Shown here: piece by piece, positions 33,807-42,074 of the stretch
Numbering within the stretch: position 1 is the first letter of the stretch
Layout of the letters: each line of letters begins with the position of its first letter
Assembly: GCF_013141725.1 (NCBI RefSeq)
Contig: NZ_WHNZ01000078.1
Coordinates: forward strand, 1-64,000
Direction: 5' to 3'
Source of the DNA: Paenibacillus planticolens
GTDB lineage: Bacteria > Bacillota > Bacilli > Paenibacillales > NBRC-103111
Length of the DNA stretch: 64,000 nt
Notes under the pieces: generated by a model
What the model was told of the DNA's origin: nothing
Seen by the model: the letters and a program-made list of their open reading frames with translations, nothing else
Database searches by the model: none
Program-made: the position numbers and the translations under genes

Positions 33807-35260
33807 GTACCCGTATTCCTCACTACATGATTGTTGGCGGGGGAATCACAGGGCTTAGCGCTGCTTTTTACTTAAAAAAACGTTTGGAGTCGGAAGGTGC
33901 TCCATTCCGTATTTCGGTTGTGGAGAAATCGCCGTCATTTGGCGGGAAAATTCATACGCTTGAGAAAGAGGGCTTCGTGATTGAAAAGGGGCCCGACTCT
34001 TTCCTTGCGCGGAAACGGCCCATTATTGATCTGGCGTATGACCTCGGACTTGAGCATGAGCTTACCGGTACCAATCCTAAGGCCAAGAAGACCTTTATTG
34101 TTCGTCAGGGCAAGCTCCACCCGATGCCGCCGGGTTTAGTGCTCGGTATCCCCACACAAATGACACCGTTCATGAAGACGGGCCTCATCTCGCCTCTAGG
34201 CAAATTGCGGGCGGCGTTGGATTTGGTCCTGCCTAAGCGTGAAGTGACGAACGACGAATCTCTCGGACATTTCTTGGAACGGCGATTAGGCAAAGAAGTG
34301 CTGGAACGCATCGTGGAACCGTTGTTAGCAGGCATTTATGCCGGGGATACGTTCAAGCTCAGCTTGAAATCTACGTTCCCTCAGTTTCGAACGATGGAGC
34401 AGAAGCATCGAAGCTTGATCCTTGGGATGATGGCAAGCCGAAAAAACGTGGCCGAAGAAACGGCGCACTTACCTTCGGCTGTCCGGAATTCCGTTTTCGT
34501 GACGTTCAAAAAAGGGCTGCAGACACTGGTCTCCGGCTTAGTCGCTGCGCTGGATTCGACCGATCTGCGAACCGGCGTTGGGGTTGCTTCCGTGCGGCAG
34601 TCAGGACAGCAAGCTGAGGTGGTATTCGAAGACGGCCGAAGCGAAATGGTCGATGGCGTTATTCTAACGTCGCCGGTGCATCAGGCTGCCAAGATGCTAG
34701 CTCACTTCCCCGCAGCGAGCGAATTGAACAAAATTGACTATATCTCTGTGGCAAATGTCATTATGGCGTTCGACCGTAAAGATATTCCGTTCGAACTGGA
34801 TGCCTCGGGCTTCCTGGTTCCGAGGAGTGAAGGCAGTACGATCACGGCGTGCACGCTAACCTCTGCCAAATGGCTGCACACGGCGCCGGACGGCAAGGTG
34901 CTGCTGCGCTGCTACATCGGCCGTTCCGGCGAGCAGGAATGGCCTGCCTTGTCGGATGCGCAGTTAATCAGCAAAGCGCGTCACGATTTGCGCAGCTTGC
35001 TTGGTTTAACGGCCGAGCCATTGTTTACGGAGGTAACGCGGCTCATGCATTCCATGCCTCAATACCCGGTCGGGCATTTGGAGCAGATCGCGCGCTTCCG
35101 GGAGGAGTTGGAGGCTGCAATGCCTCAGGTGTTGGTAACGGGGGCGGGCTTCCATGGCGTCGGCCTGCCTGACTGCATCAGGCAGGGGAAAGAGGCTGCC
35201 TGGCAGCTTGCAGACCGTGTTTCCGCTAAGGAGCCTGCTGTAACAGCCGGCTCCGTCTAA
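33803..35260 (+). CDS. hemY: coproporphyrinogen III oxidase, oxygen-dependent flavoprotein
   Basis: A 485-residue FAD enzyme. The N-terminal dinucleotide fold is IVGGGITGLSAAFYLKK, followed by SFGGKIHTLEKEGFVIEKGP. The C-terminal FAD-contact region is VLVTGAGFHGVGLPDCI. In Firmicutes it oxidises coproporphyrinogen to coproporphyrin (CgoX). The start overlaps the hemH stop. Its stop overlaps by 3-4 bp the end of the convergent Crp-type gene. No hemQ/chdC gene, needed to finish this route, is in the window. Confidence 0.95.
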   Translation: MSTRIPHYMIVGGGITGLSAAFYLKKRLESEGAPFRISVVEKSPSFGGKIHTLEKEGFVIEKGPDSFLARKRPIIDLAYDLGLEHELTGTNPKAKKTFIVRQGKLHPMPPGLVLGIPTQMTPFMKTGLISPLGKLRAALDLVLPKREVTNDESLGHFLERRLGKEVLERIVEPLLAGIYAGDTFKLSLKSTFPQFRTMEQKHRSLILGMMASRKNVAEETAHLPSAVRNSVFVTFKKGLQTLVSGLVAALDSTDLRTGVGVASVRQSGQQAEVVFEDGRSEMVDGVILTSPVHQAAKMLAHFPAASELNKIDYISVANVIMAFDRKDIPFELDASGFLVPRSEGSTITACTLTSAKWLHTAPDGKVLLRCYIGRSGEQEWPALSDAQLISKARHDLRSLLGLTAEPLFTEVTRLMHSMPQYPVGHLEQIARFREELEAAMPQVLVTGAGFHGVGLPDCIRQGKEAAWQLADRVSAKEPAVTAGSV

Positions 35261-35916
35261 CGCAGCTTGGCCAGATCCAACTTGAAGTCGGAAGGGGAGA
35301 TGGCCAAGATTTGTTTTTCCTCTAAATCGCGGATAACCTGCATGAGCGTCGTTTTTTGAACGCCGGCGAGCTGTGAAATTTCATCGAAATTGAGCACGAG
35401 CTTGATCGTAATCGTATGGCCGGAACGGATGCCATGTTTATTGGCCATTGTGATTAAGCTTTTGATGACGCGCGTTCTGGCGTCCAAAAAGGTCAAATCA
35501 TACACTTGTTGGTTTGTATCGCGCAGCCGGTGGCTAAGTTCTTGCATAATGACTAAAGTAATGTCAAAATGATTGCGCAGCAGATCGAGAAAGTTTTGCG
35601 CTGTCATCGATAGCAGCACGCAGTCTTCCAGCGTTTGTGCGGAAGCCGAGCGCGGCTTGCCGTCGATTAGGGACAGCTCGCCAAAGCTCTCGCCCGACTT
35701 GCAGATGGACAGTATTTTCTCCTCGCCGGAGCTGCCCGTTGTGAAGATTTTGACAGATCCGCTTACAACCATATAAAAGACGTTGCCCGTATCCTTTTCG
35801 GAAAACAGGACGGTATTCCCTTTGAAGGATCGTCTCGTGCAAATCTGTGCCAAAGCGTCTTGCTGATGTTCGTTCAGCCGGGCGAATAAGGGTACTTTTT
35901 TAATGATTTCAAGCAT
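35257..35916 (-). CDS. Crp/Fnr-family transcriptional regulator
   Basis: A 219-residue regulator. A cyclic-nucleotide-binding beta barrel (about 5-115, with GESFGELSLIDGKPRSASAQ as the phosphate-binding-cassette region) is followed by a dimerisation helix and a winged helix (about 150-215; ISQLAGVQKTTLMQVIRDLE). It lacks an FNR-type N-terminal Cys cluster, so it is not an obvious Fe-S oxygen sensor. The ATG at 35916 has GGCGGTGCCGATC upstream; a GTG at 35925 is the alternative. It sits between hemY and hemL and is divergent from hemL over 72 bp, so control of hemL is a reasonable guess. Confidence 0.92.
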   Translation of the reverse strand: MLEIIKKVPLFARLNEHQQDALAQICTRRSFKGNTVLFSEKDTGNVFYMVVSGSVKIFTTGSSGEEKILSICKSGESFGELSLIDGKPRSASAQTLEDCVLLSMTAQNFLDLLRNHFDITLVIMQELSHRLRDTNQQVYDLTFLDARTRVIKSLITMANKHGIRSGHTITIKLVLNFDEISQLAGVQKTTLMQVIRDLEEKQILAISPSDFKLDLAKLR

Positions 35917-35931
35917 GATCGGCACCGCCTT

Positions 35932-35961
35932 TTGATCTGTTTTATGTCAACAGTTTATCAT
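35932..35961 (+). promoter_or_regulatory. sigma-A promoter of hemL with overlapping dyad
   Basis: TTGATC (35932-35937) and TATCAT (35956-35961) are 18 bp apart. Within them TTGA (35932-35935) and TCAA (35947-35950) form a loose dyad in the spacer, which could be a regulator site. Confidence 0.45.
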
Positions 35962-35988
35962 ACAAAGTTTAATGGGGGGTATAAAATT

Positions 35989-37287
35989 ATGGAAAATTCG
36001 AGCAGAATCGACACGCGCTCTTCAGCCGCATTTCAAGAAGCCAAGAAGATCATTCCAGGCGGCGTCAACAGTCCCGTTCGCGCTTTCAAATCCGTTGGGC
36101 TGACTCCTTTATTCATGGAAAAAGGCGTTGGTTCCCGCGTCACGGACATTGACGGCAACACGTTTATTGATTATGTAGGCTCTTGGGGACCGCTTATCGT
36201 AGGGCATGCGCATCCTGCGGTGCTGGAAGCGATTAAAGCGACAGCCGAGAAGGGGACGAGCTTTGGCGCGCCCACACTTTTGGAGACGCAAATGGCGCAG
36301 CTGGTCATTGACCGCGTACCGTCGATTGATATGGTGCGTATGGTGAATTCAGGAACAGAAGCGACGATGAGCGCTTTGCGGTTAGCCCGCGGATATACGA
36401 AGCGGGACAAGATCGTCAAGTTCGAAGGAAGCTACCATGGTCATGCGGATTCCTTGCTGATCAAAGCCGGTTCCGGCGTTGCCACGCTTGGTTTGCCTGA
36501 CAGTCCGGGTGTCCCTAGCAGTGTGGCCACGAATACGATCACGGTGCCTTACAATGATTTGGATTCTGTGAGATTAGTGTTTGAGAAGTTCGGTGAAGAA
36601 ATCGCCGCTCTGATCGTTGAACCTATCGCTGGGAATATGGGCGTTGTCCCTCCGGCTCCGGGGTTCTTGGAAGGTTTGCGTGAGATAACGAAGCAATACG
36701 GAAGTTTGCTTATTTTTGATGAAGTGATGACAGGCTTCCGCGTGCATAAGAACTGCGCACAAGGCCTGTACGGCGTTACACCGGACTTAACCTGTTTGGG
36801 TAAGGTTATCGGCGGTGGGCTTCCTGTCGGCGCTTATGGAGGCCGTCTGGACATTATGGAGCATATGGCTCCTGCGGGTCCGATTTACCAAGCGGGCACG
36901 TTGTCCGGAAATCCGTTAGCGATGGCTGCTGGCTTTGCGACTTTGTCCCTCTTGGGCGAGCCGAATGTATACGAGGAGCTTGAGCGCAAATCCGCGATGC
37001 TTGAAGCCGGATTCACCCGGAATGCGGCGGAATTTGGCGTAGCAAGCACCATTAATCGGGTAGGCTCGATGGTTTGTCCGTTTTTCACGGAGCAGAAGGT
37101 TACGAATTACGAGACGGCCAAAACAGCTGATTTAGCTAAATTTAACGCTTACTTTGGTCATTTGCTCGATTTAGGCGTTTCGGTTGCGCCTTCGCAGTTC
37201 GAAGGCATGTTTGTATCCACGGCGCACACGGATGAAGACATCGCGGCGACGATTGACGCGCATCGTGAGGCGTTGAGACGTTTGTAA
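35989..37287 (+). CDS. hemL: glutamate-1-semialdehyde 2,1-aminomutase
   Basis: A 432-residue PLP enzyme that makes ALA from glutamate-1-semialdehyde, the product of HemA. Conserved blocks are PGGVNSPVRAF, VNSGTEATMSALRLAR, FEGSYHGHAD, FDEVMTGFR and the PLP Lys in CLGKVIGGGLPVGAYGG. The ATG at 35989 (MENSSRIDTRSSAAFQEA) has a GGGGGGTATAAAATT leader; 19 upstream codons would overlap the promoter. It is separated from the rest of the cluster by the inverted Crp-type gene. Confidence 0.96.
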   Translation: MENSSRIDTRSSAAFQEAKKIIPGGVNSPVRAFKSVGLTPLFMEKGVGSRVTDIDGNTFIDYVGSWGPLIVGHAHPAVLEAIKATAEKGTSFGAPTLLETQMAQLVIDRVPSIDMVRMVNSGTEATMSALRLARGYTKRDKIVKFEGSYHGHADSLLIKAGSGVATLGLPDSPGVPSSVATNTITVPYNDLDSVRLVFEKFGEEIAALIVEPIAGNMGVVPPAPGFLEGLREITKQYGSLLIFDEVMTGFRVHKNCAQGLYGVTPDLTCLGKVIGGGLPVGAYGGRLDIMEHMAPAGPIYQAGTLSGNPLAMAAGFATLSLLGEPNVYEELERKSAMLEAGFTRNAAEFGVASTINRVGSMVCPFFTEQKVTNYETAKTADLAKFNAYFGHLLDLGVSVAPSQFEGMFVSTAHTDEDIAATIDAHREALRRL

Positions 37288-37319
37288 GCTGGCCATGCTG
37301 GTCCCGCGGTCAAGGGAAG

Positions 37320-37364
37320 GGGTTGTCCCGAGGTCATAAGACCTTGGGGCAGCCCCTATTTGTG
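37320..37364 (+). terminator. terminator-like hairpin after hemL
   Basis: A 16-bp stem (37320-37335 with 37340-37355, including G-T pairs) closes an ATAA loop. The tail CTATTTGTG is only mildly T-rich. Confidence 0.6.
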
Positions 37365-37820
37365 CAATATGAGGGGGTTTTTCAAGAATAGAAGTCTTTG
37401 GAGACTTCTATCTCTGTTAGAACATGCGAAAACTGCCCCGTACGAAACAATAGGAGTCTAATAGGGGCTTCTATTTTCGCAATATGTGGTGATTTTTCAA
37501 GAATAGAAGTCTTTGGAGACTTCTATTTCCGGTGGAACATGCGAAAACTGCCTCACATGAAGCAATAGGAGTCTTTAAGGGCTTCTATTTGCGCAAAATG
37601 AGGGGATTATTCATGAATAGAAGTCTTTGGAGACTTCTATTTCCGGTGGAACAAGCGAAAACTGCCTCATACGAAGCAATAGGAGTCTATAGGGGCTTCT
37701 ATTTGAGCAAAATGAGGCGATTTTTTAAGAATAGAAGTCTTTGGAGACTTCTATCTCCGTGGAACATGTGAAAACTGCCCCCAAGCGAAGCAATAAGAGT
37801 CTTAAGTAGCTCCTATTTGC
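37350..37820. repeat. tandem array of 114-115 bp hairpin repeats
   Basis: Four tandem units start with GAATAGAAGTCTTTGG at 37386, 37501, 37615 and 37729 (periods 115, 114, 114), plus a partial unit before the first and a decayed tail after the last. Each unit has an 11-bp inverted repeat AATAGAAGTCT-TTGG-AGACTTCTATT, and a second stem between AATAGGAGTC-like and GGGCTTCTATT-like arms that needs G-T pairs and has a variable loop. Further degenerate pieces continue to about 37910. Where the period is 114 the reading frame stays open, giving a spurious 38-residue-repeat ORF. Confidence 0.9.
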
Positions 37821-37917
37821 ACAATAACAGAGGGGCCGCTAATTAGATTTATCTACTTGAGAGACATTAAGACTCCTTTTGCGAAAATAAGAGACTAACT
37901 GCTTCCTAATGCAACAA

Positions 37918-37968
37918 AGAGGCTGTATCCGAGTTCATCTACGATGAGCTCGGATACAGCCTCTTGTG
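37918..37968 (-). terminator. terminator of the phosphodiester glycosidase gene
   Basis: AGAGGCTGTATCCGAG (37918-37933) pairs perfectly with CTCGGATACAGCCTCT (37949-37964). On the minus strand it follows the stop of the gene at 37990. Confidence 0.8.
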
Positions 37969-37989
37969 CAATCTATGTAGCCAACCAAA

Positions 37990-39540
37990 CTAGTTTGCTG
38001 AAGGTGGAGTGCTGGCCGGTGGCTGGGAAGGGCTCGCTCCATTGCCGCTGGTTTGCTGCTGACCTTGCTGTTGACCTTGTTGGCCTTGTTGTTGGCCTTG
38101 CCCTTGCGTAGTGGTCGAGCTCGGCGTTGGCGTCGCGCTCGGTTTAGGCGTTGCGGAAGCTCCAGTTGTGGAGCCTCCGGTACCTGTTGTGCCGCTGCCG
38201 TTTCCTGATCCTGTGCCCGTTCCAGTTCCTGTTCCTGGAGTGGGAGTCGGAGTTCCTGAACCCGGAGGCGTCGGCGTTGGTGAAGTTTGCGGCTTCGCCG
38301 ATGTGTTTGGTTTGGCAGAACCGTTGTCCGATTCTGAAGGAGGCTGCGATGCTCCGCCATTCTTGCCTGCCTCGTTGCTGGATTCAGGTTTCGTTGACGG
38401 TGTTGGCGTAGCCGATGGTTTTGGTGTTGCTTTTGGCGGGTTTGCTTTCTTCTCTGCTTGTTCTTTCAAGAAATCAGGATGATCATAAGCACCGCCGGGA
38501 TCGATGGTTGTAAGACCCGCCCAAACGTTTTTCACTTTCACCTCATCCGGATGGTCGAAAACGAGGAAAGCTGAAGGCAAGCGGCGCTCGCCGTACCGGC
38601 TGGAAGGCTTCGTAATCAGTTCATCATTGTACACCATTTCGGAAGATGCTCCGCCATCCAAGAACCCTGCATTGATGACGCCATCCTCTAGGAACAAATC
38701 TTGTACTTCCTTGAGCGTTGCGCCGACACTATGGGTTTGACGGCCGTCGATAACGATGAAGATGACGGTACCGTCGGCCTTTTGGCCTACTGCTGTACGA
38801 GGCGCTCGTCCCCAGCCGCCATCGCCGCTCGTAATGAGCGGTTTGCCGTTTGCGATAACGCGCGGATAGAAAGAGACGGCATCCGTAACGCCGAGCTTGA
38901 GCAAATCGTCAATCGTGTATTTCCCGATGATGAGCGTGCCTTCTTTGGTAAACCCTACAATGTGCTGCGGAATGCTGCCTTCTTGGTCGGTATAAAGGAT
39001 TTCTCCGCCGGACATAATAGCTCCAATTGGGGCAAATCCGTTTCCTAGACCGTCCGGATCGTTAAATCCTCCGCCGTTTACACCAGCGACAGCGCCTGTG
39101 CGCTGAACCATGGAGGTGATTCGCTCGCCTTCCCCTTGTTTAGCGGGAACAACAACGCGAATGGTACGCGGATCATAGACATACATCTTTTTGCCTTTCC
39201 AGAACTGGCCGGAAATGTCCTCGACCTTTACAAGACTTTCAAGAGGACGATTTGTATTGAATTGAACGGCATGCAAGTCTTGCTTTTCAACCGAGTTGAC
39301 TTCGGTCAAATTTTGCATTTCAAGAACCATTTGGTCTCTGCGCTGAGCGCCTACGAAAATCCAAGCCCAATCCCGATGCTGCGTGGTGATGACGGTCTTG
39401 GCTAAATACTCGCGGATGAATGTTCCCGGCGGAGTCAGATATAAAAAGCTTGAACTAAGGAATGTACATGCTGCTATAACTAGTAAAATGCGCTTCAACC
39501 AACTGTAGCTGCGAAAATGTTCTAAAATTGAACTACCCAA
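37990..39540 (-). CDS. phosphodiester glycosidase-family protein with long low-complexity tail
   Basis: A 516-residue membrane-anchored extracellular protein. A hydrophobic helix at about 17-36 is followed by a NAGPA/phosphodiester-glycosidase domain (about 120-340: GVNGGGFNDPDG, FIVIDGRQTHSVGATLKEVQ, GFLDGGASSEMV). Known members cleave GlcNAc-1-phosphodiesters, some in cell-wall or exopolysaccharide turnover; the substrate here is unknown. The last 150 residues are Pro/Thr/Ser/Gly-rich and end in a Gln/Gly-rich stretch, likely a wall-spanning linker. The TTG at 39540 with GGAGAGGGACAAC upstream is preferred; 44 upstream codons have no ribosome site. Confidence 0.87.
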   Translation of the reverse strand: MGSSILEHFRSYSWLKRILLVIAACTFLSSSFLYLTPPGTFIREYLAKTVITTQHRDWAWIFVGAQRRDQMVLEMQNLTEVNSVEKQDLHAVQFNTNRPLESLVKVEDISGQFWKGKKMYVYDPRTIRVVVPAKQGEGERITSMVQRTGAVAGVNGGGFNDPDGLGNGFAPIGAIMSGGEILYTDQEGSIPQHIVGFTKEGTLIIGKYTIDDLLKLGVTDAVSFYPRVIANGKPLITSGDGGWGRAPRTAVGQKADGTVIFIVIDGRQTHSVGATLKEVQDLFLEDGVINAGFLDGGASSEMVYNDELITKPSSRYGERRLPSAFLVFDHPDEVKVKNVWAGLTTIDPGGAYDHPDFLKEQAEKKANPPKATPKPSATPTPSTKPESSNEAGKNGGASQPPSESDNGSAKPNTSAKPQTSPTPTPPGSGTPTPTPGTGTGTGTGSGNGSGTTGTGGSTTGASATPKPSATPTPSSTTTQGQGQQQGQQGQQQGQQQTSGNGASPSQPPASTPPSAN

Positions 39541-39696
39541 GTTGTCCCTCTCCTGCTCTAGTATGCTATTTGATGATATAATGTCGAAAAAAATCAATAC
39601 TAGACTTATATTATCATATTTTTGCATGCAATTGATATTGGTAATTGTTAAAATAAAGTGTACGCCATCCAACTATCCTTAAGGAGTTATTGATCC

Positions 39697-39810
39697 ATGA
39701 AACGATACTACTTTTTTGATTTTCCTATAGATTTAATGGCTTTGACTTTTATCTTTTTATTAATCTTGCTTGCTATTCTATTCTCTTTTCATAGAGGAAC
39801 ACGTTCATGA
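39697..39810 (+). CDS. 37-residue single-pass membrane protein
   Basis: A mini-gene beginning MKRYYFFDFPIDLMALTFIF and ending FSFHRGTRS, dominated by one hydrophobic helix (about 13-31) with a basic C-terminus. AAGGAGTTATTGATCC gives it a strong ribosome site. Its TGA overlaps the ATG of the pseudouridine synthase gene (ATGA, 39807-39810), indicating translational coupling. No family is recognised. It could be a true small membrane protein or a leader that couples translation. Confidence 0.65.
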   Translation: MKRYYFFDFPIDLMALTFIFLLILLAILFSFHRGTRS

Positions 39811-40703
39811 CAGCGTGGAAGCGCAGCGGCGAATGGTTGGAGCTGCCCCTTCCGAATGCGGCGTGGAAGCCATTGAGGCCAGGGGCCGTAGACGAAATTG
39901 CAGCTTTGCTGCCCGTGCCTCGCAAATACTTTTTGCGCTTAGCGTCTCAGGGTCGTATTCGGGTTCAAGACGACTTGGTGAGACTCCAGGTGTTTCCGAA
40001 TGAAGAAGGAACCTTCAAACCTGAAGAGCATGATATTGAGATCCTCTTTGAAGATGATTTCTGTCTAGTCGTCAATAAACCGGCAGGGATGTCCGTTCAT
40101 CCTTCGGAAGCGGGCCAAGGCGGTACGCTGGCTTCGGCAGTCGCTTCCTATTATCAATCGACAGGTCAAGCCTGTGCCGTGCGGCATATTCATCGTTTAG
40201 ATCAAGATACGACAGGCGCTGTACTATATGCTAAAAATGAATGGGCCCATGTCCTGCTCGATGAAGCCATGCGCGATAAGCGGATTGACAGGCGTTATGT
40301 AGCGATAGCGGAAGGCGTATTCAAAACGAAGCAAGGGGTCATAGACGCACCTATCGGCAAAGACCGCCATCATTCCGGCAAGCGCCGAGTGACTCCCGGC
40401 GGAGATCAAGCGGTGACGCACTACCGGGTACTTCGCCAACTGAAACATGCAGCGCTGGTAGAATTGGAGCTGGATACAGGCCGAACGCATCAGATTCGAG
40501 TCCATCTAAGTCACCTCGGCCATCCGCTTGCCGGAGATTCTCTATACGGGGGTTCTTCCCGTTTATTTCACCGCCAAGCCCTCCATGGGGAGAGGCTTAC
40601 CTTCGAGCATCCTGTTACGCAAAAGCCGATTGAAGTTCATGCGAATTTGCCGCTTGATTTTCAGCAATTGCTGGCCAAAGTCGAGGCTGCGACAAAAATG
40701 TAG
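39807..40703 (+). CDS. RluA-family pseudouridine synthase
   Basis: A 298-residue enzyme converting specific uridines in rRNA or tRNA to pseudouridine. The catalytic motif is HRLDQDTTGAVLY (Asp nucleophile). Other blocks are FCLVVNKPAGMSVHPS, LDTGRTHQIRVHL and GHPLAGDSLYGG. The first 75 residues are a short N-terminal domain resembling an S4-like fold. The specific site cannot be deduced. The start overlaps the 37-residue ORF. Confidence 0.93.
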   Translation: MTAWKRSGEWLELPLPNAAWKPLRPGAVDEIAALLPVPRKYFLRLASQGRIRVQDDLVRLQVFPNEEGTFKPEEHDIEILFEDDFCLVVNKPAGMSVHPSEAGQGGTLASAVASYYQSTGQACAVRHIHRLDQDTTGAVLYAKNEWAHVLLDEAMRDKRIDRRYVAIAEGVFKTKQGVIDAPIGKDRHHSGKRRVTPGGDQAVTHYRVLRQLKHAALVELELDTGRTHQIRVHLSHLGHPLAGDSLYGGSSRLFHRQALHGERLTFEHPVTQKPIEVHANLPLDFQQLLAKVEAATKM

Positions 40704-40732
40704 TCATGCCATGCTCTTCCCACCCATATACT
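40704..40732 (+). promoter_or_regulatory. possible sigma-E promoter of spoVID
   Basis: CATATACT (40725-40732) fits the sigma-E -10 pattern CATAnnnT. TCATGCC (40704-40710), 14 bp upstream, is a partial -35. spoVID is sigma-E dependent in B. subtilis. Confidence 0.35.
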
Positions 40733-40814
40733 TAGAAAGACAAACAAGTAAATGGTCCAACAATCCGAGAATGCCCTCCGGCATCCGGGGTTGATGGAAG
40801 GGAGGATTAATCCG

Positions 40815-41903
40815 GTGTCTGAACAACAACCAGGTCTAAGATTCGATATCTATGAGCGTGTTCACTTGCAAGAGAATTTGGCGGGTATACAGGAGTTGAA
40901 CGATGTAGAGTTGTCTCCTCACATTCAGGTGCTTACTTTGGATGATCAAGCGATACTGAAAGGGAATTTGCTGTTGACAGGCAATTATGCCAGTGAAGAA
41001 GGGGGAGCGCCCAGACTGCTAGAGCATTTGATTCCAGTTGAGATCACATTGCCTTTAAATCGCATTCATCGTGTGGAAGATATTCAAGTGGAGATTGAGA
41101 ATTTCGACATTGATTTGCTTTCCGCGAGAAGTTTGAATGTGACGGGCGTGCTGTCTCTGCAAGGCGTCGAGATCGTTTCTGCACCGGTAGAGAGCTGGAA
41201 GGAAGAAGAGGAAGTTACGTTCGTGCATGAGGTCGATATCCAACGCTTCGAGCCGCCTCCAGCCAATCCCACACAGCCGATTCAAGAGGCTCCGCGCGAA
41301 GAACCAACCCCCATGCCATATCCGGAGTCCGTTCCACAAGAGCCGCCAATGGTTCATATGATGCCTGAACCAATGCCGGTGAATGAAGCTTCTGTCTCCG
41401 AGCATTCTTCACAGCCATCACCGCCGGCCATTGAGGAAGATGAGTATAGTGATGGCGGTTCGGCCATCGTCGAGATTGAACAAACCGAATTGAAGGTGAC
41501 CCCCCATTCGGACAGCACGGTGGTTACGGAAGAGAAGAAGGATCTCAAGGTTGCGTTCGGCAAAAAGGCCAACGAGGCAGTGGACCTCAACCCGTACGGC
41601 CTCAAATCGTTACTTTCAAAAGCGGGCTCTTACCTTACGGATAAGAGGCGGGCGGAGGAAGAAGCGCAGGCTGCGCTTGCTGAGGAGTCGCGGATCGATG
41701 CCGTCGAATGGAAACGGCTGTTCCTTCGCCAGGCGAATTCGCAGGAATTTAGAAAGGTCAAAATGTGCATCGTTCAAAAGGAAGAAACGTTAGAGGCGAT
41801 TGCCAAGCGCTATCAGATTAACCCGCGCGAGCTGCAGCTTTTGAACCGGCTCAGCGATCAGGAGATTTCGGCAGGGCAGGTTATCTATCTGCCAGGGCAA
41901 TAA
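40815..41903 (+). CDS. spoVID: SpoVID-like spore coat morphogenetic protein
   Basis: A 362-residue protein. The N-terminal domain (about 1-130, LRFDIYERVHLQENLAGIQE...) is the conserved SpoVID spore-coat assembly region. A Pro/Glu-rich acidic linker (about 135-235) follows, and a C-terminal LysM domain (about 315-362: KEETLEAIAKRYQINPREL). SpoVID drives coat encasement and binds SafA in B. subtilis, where it also follows hemL. The GTG at 40815 has GGGAGGATTAATCC upstream. It is shorter than the B. subtilis protein (575 residues), the difference lying in the linker. Confidence 0.85.
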   Translation: MSEQQPGLRFDIYERVHLQENLAGIQELNDVELSPHIQVLTLDDQAILKGNLLLTGNYASEEGGAPRLLEHLIPVEITLPLNRIHRVEDIQVEIENFDIDLLSARSLNVTGVLSLQGVEIVSAPVESWKEEEEVTFVHEVDIQRFEPPPANPTQPIQEAPREEPTPMPYPESVPQEPPMVHMMPEPMPVNEASVSEHSSQPSPPAIEEDEYSDGGSAIVEIEQTELKVTPHSDSTVVTEEKKDLKVAFGKKANEAVDLNPYGLKSLLSKAGSYLTDKRRAEEEAQAALAEESRIDAVEWKRLFLRQANSQEFRKVKMCIVQKEETLEAIAKRYQINPRELQLLNRLSDQEISAGQVIYLPGQ

Positions 41904-41918
41904 ACCGGATACATAAAC

Positions 41919-41960
41919 AAAAGCTTCTGGCTGCTTTCGCGGCTAGGGGCTTTTATTTTT
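41919..41960 (+). terminator. terminator after spoVID
   Basis: AAAAGCTTCTGGC (41919-41931) pairs, with three G-T pairs, with GCTAGGGGCTTTT (41942-41954), followed by ATTTTTG. Confidence 0.8.
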
Positions 41961-42023
41961 GCCGGAACATCTTGATTCGTGCAAGCATATTTTACACATA
42001 ATCGGTAATACTGGAATGATATA

Positions 42024-42052
42024 TTGACTCTATTTGAAATGTTCGTTATCAT
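42024..42052 (+). promoter_or_regulatory. sigma-A promoter of valS
   Basis: TTGACT (42024-42029) and TATCAT (42047-42052) have an optimal 17-bp spacer. Transcription should begin near 42059, just before the T-box leader. Confidence 0.75.
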
Positions 42053-42074
42053 ATGATGTAAACCATTTTGAGTA

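Noticed and set aside
37532..37771. ORF of 79 codons with a 38-residue internal repeat
   Set aside because: It is a by-product of the 114-bp tandem repeat (114 is divisible by three). It has no ribosome site, and the frame breaks where one unit is 115 bp.
39582..39588. TGTCGAA, a Spo0A-box-like heptamer between divergent genes
   Set aside because: Several such 7-mers are expected by chance in 64 kb on both strands, and it is not aligned with a convincing promoter.
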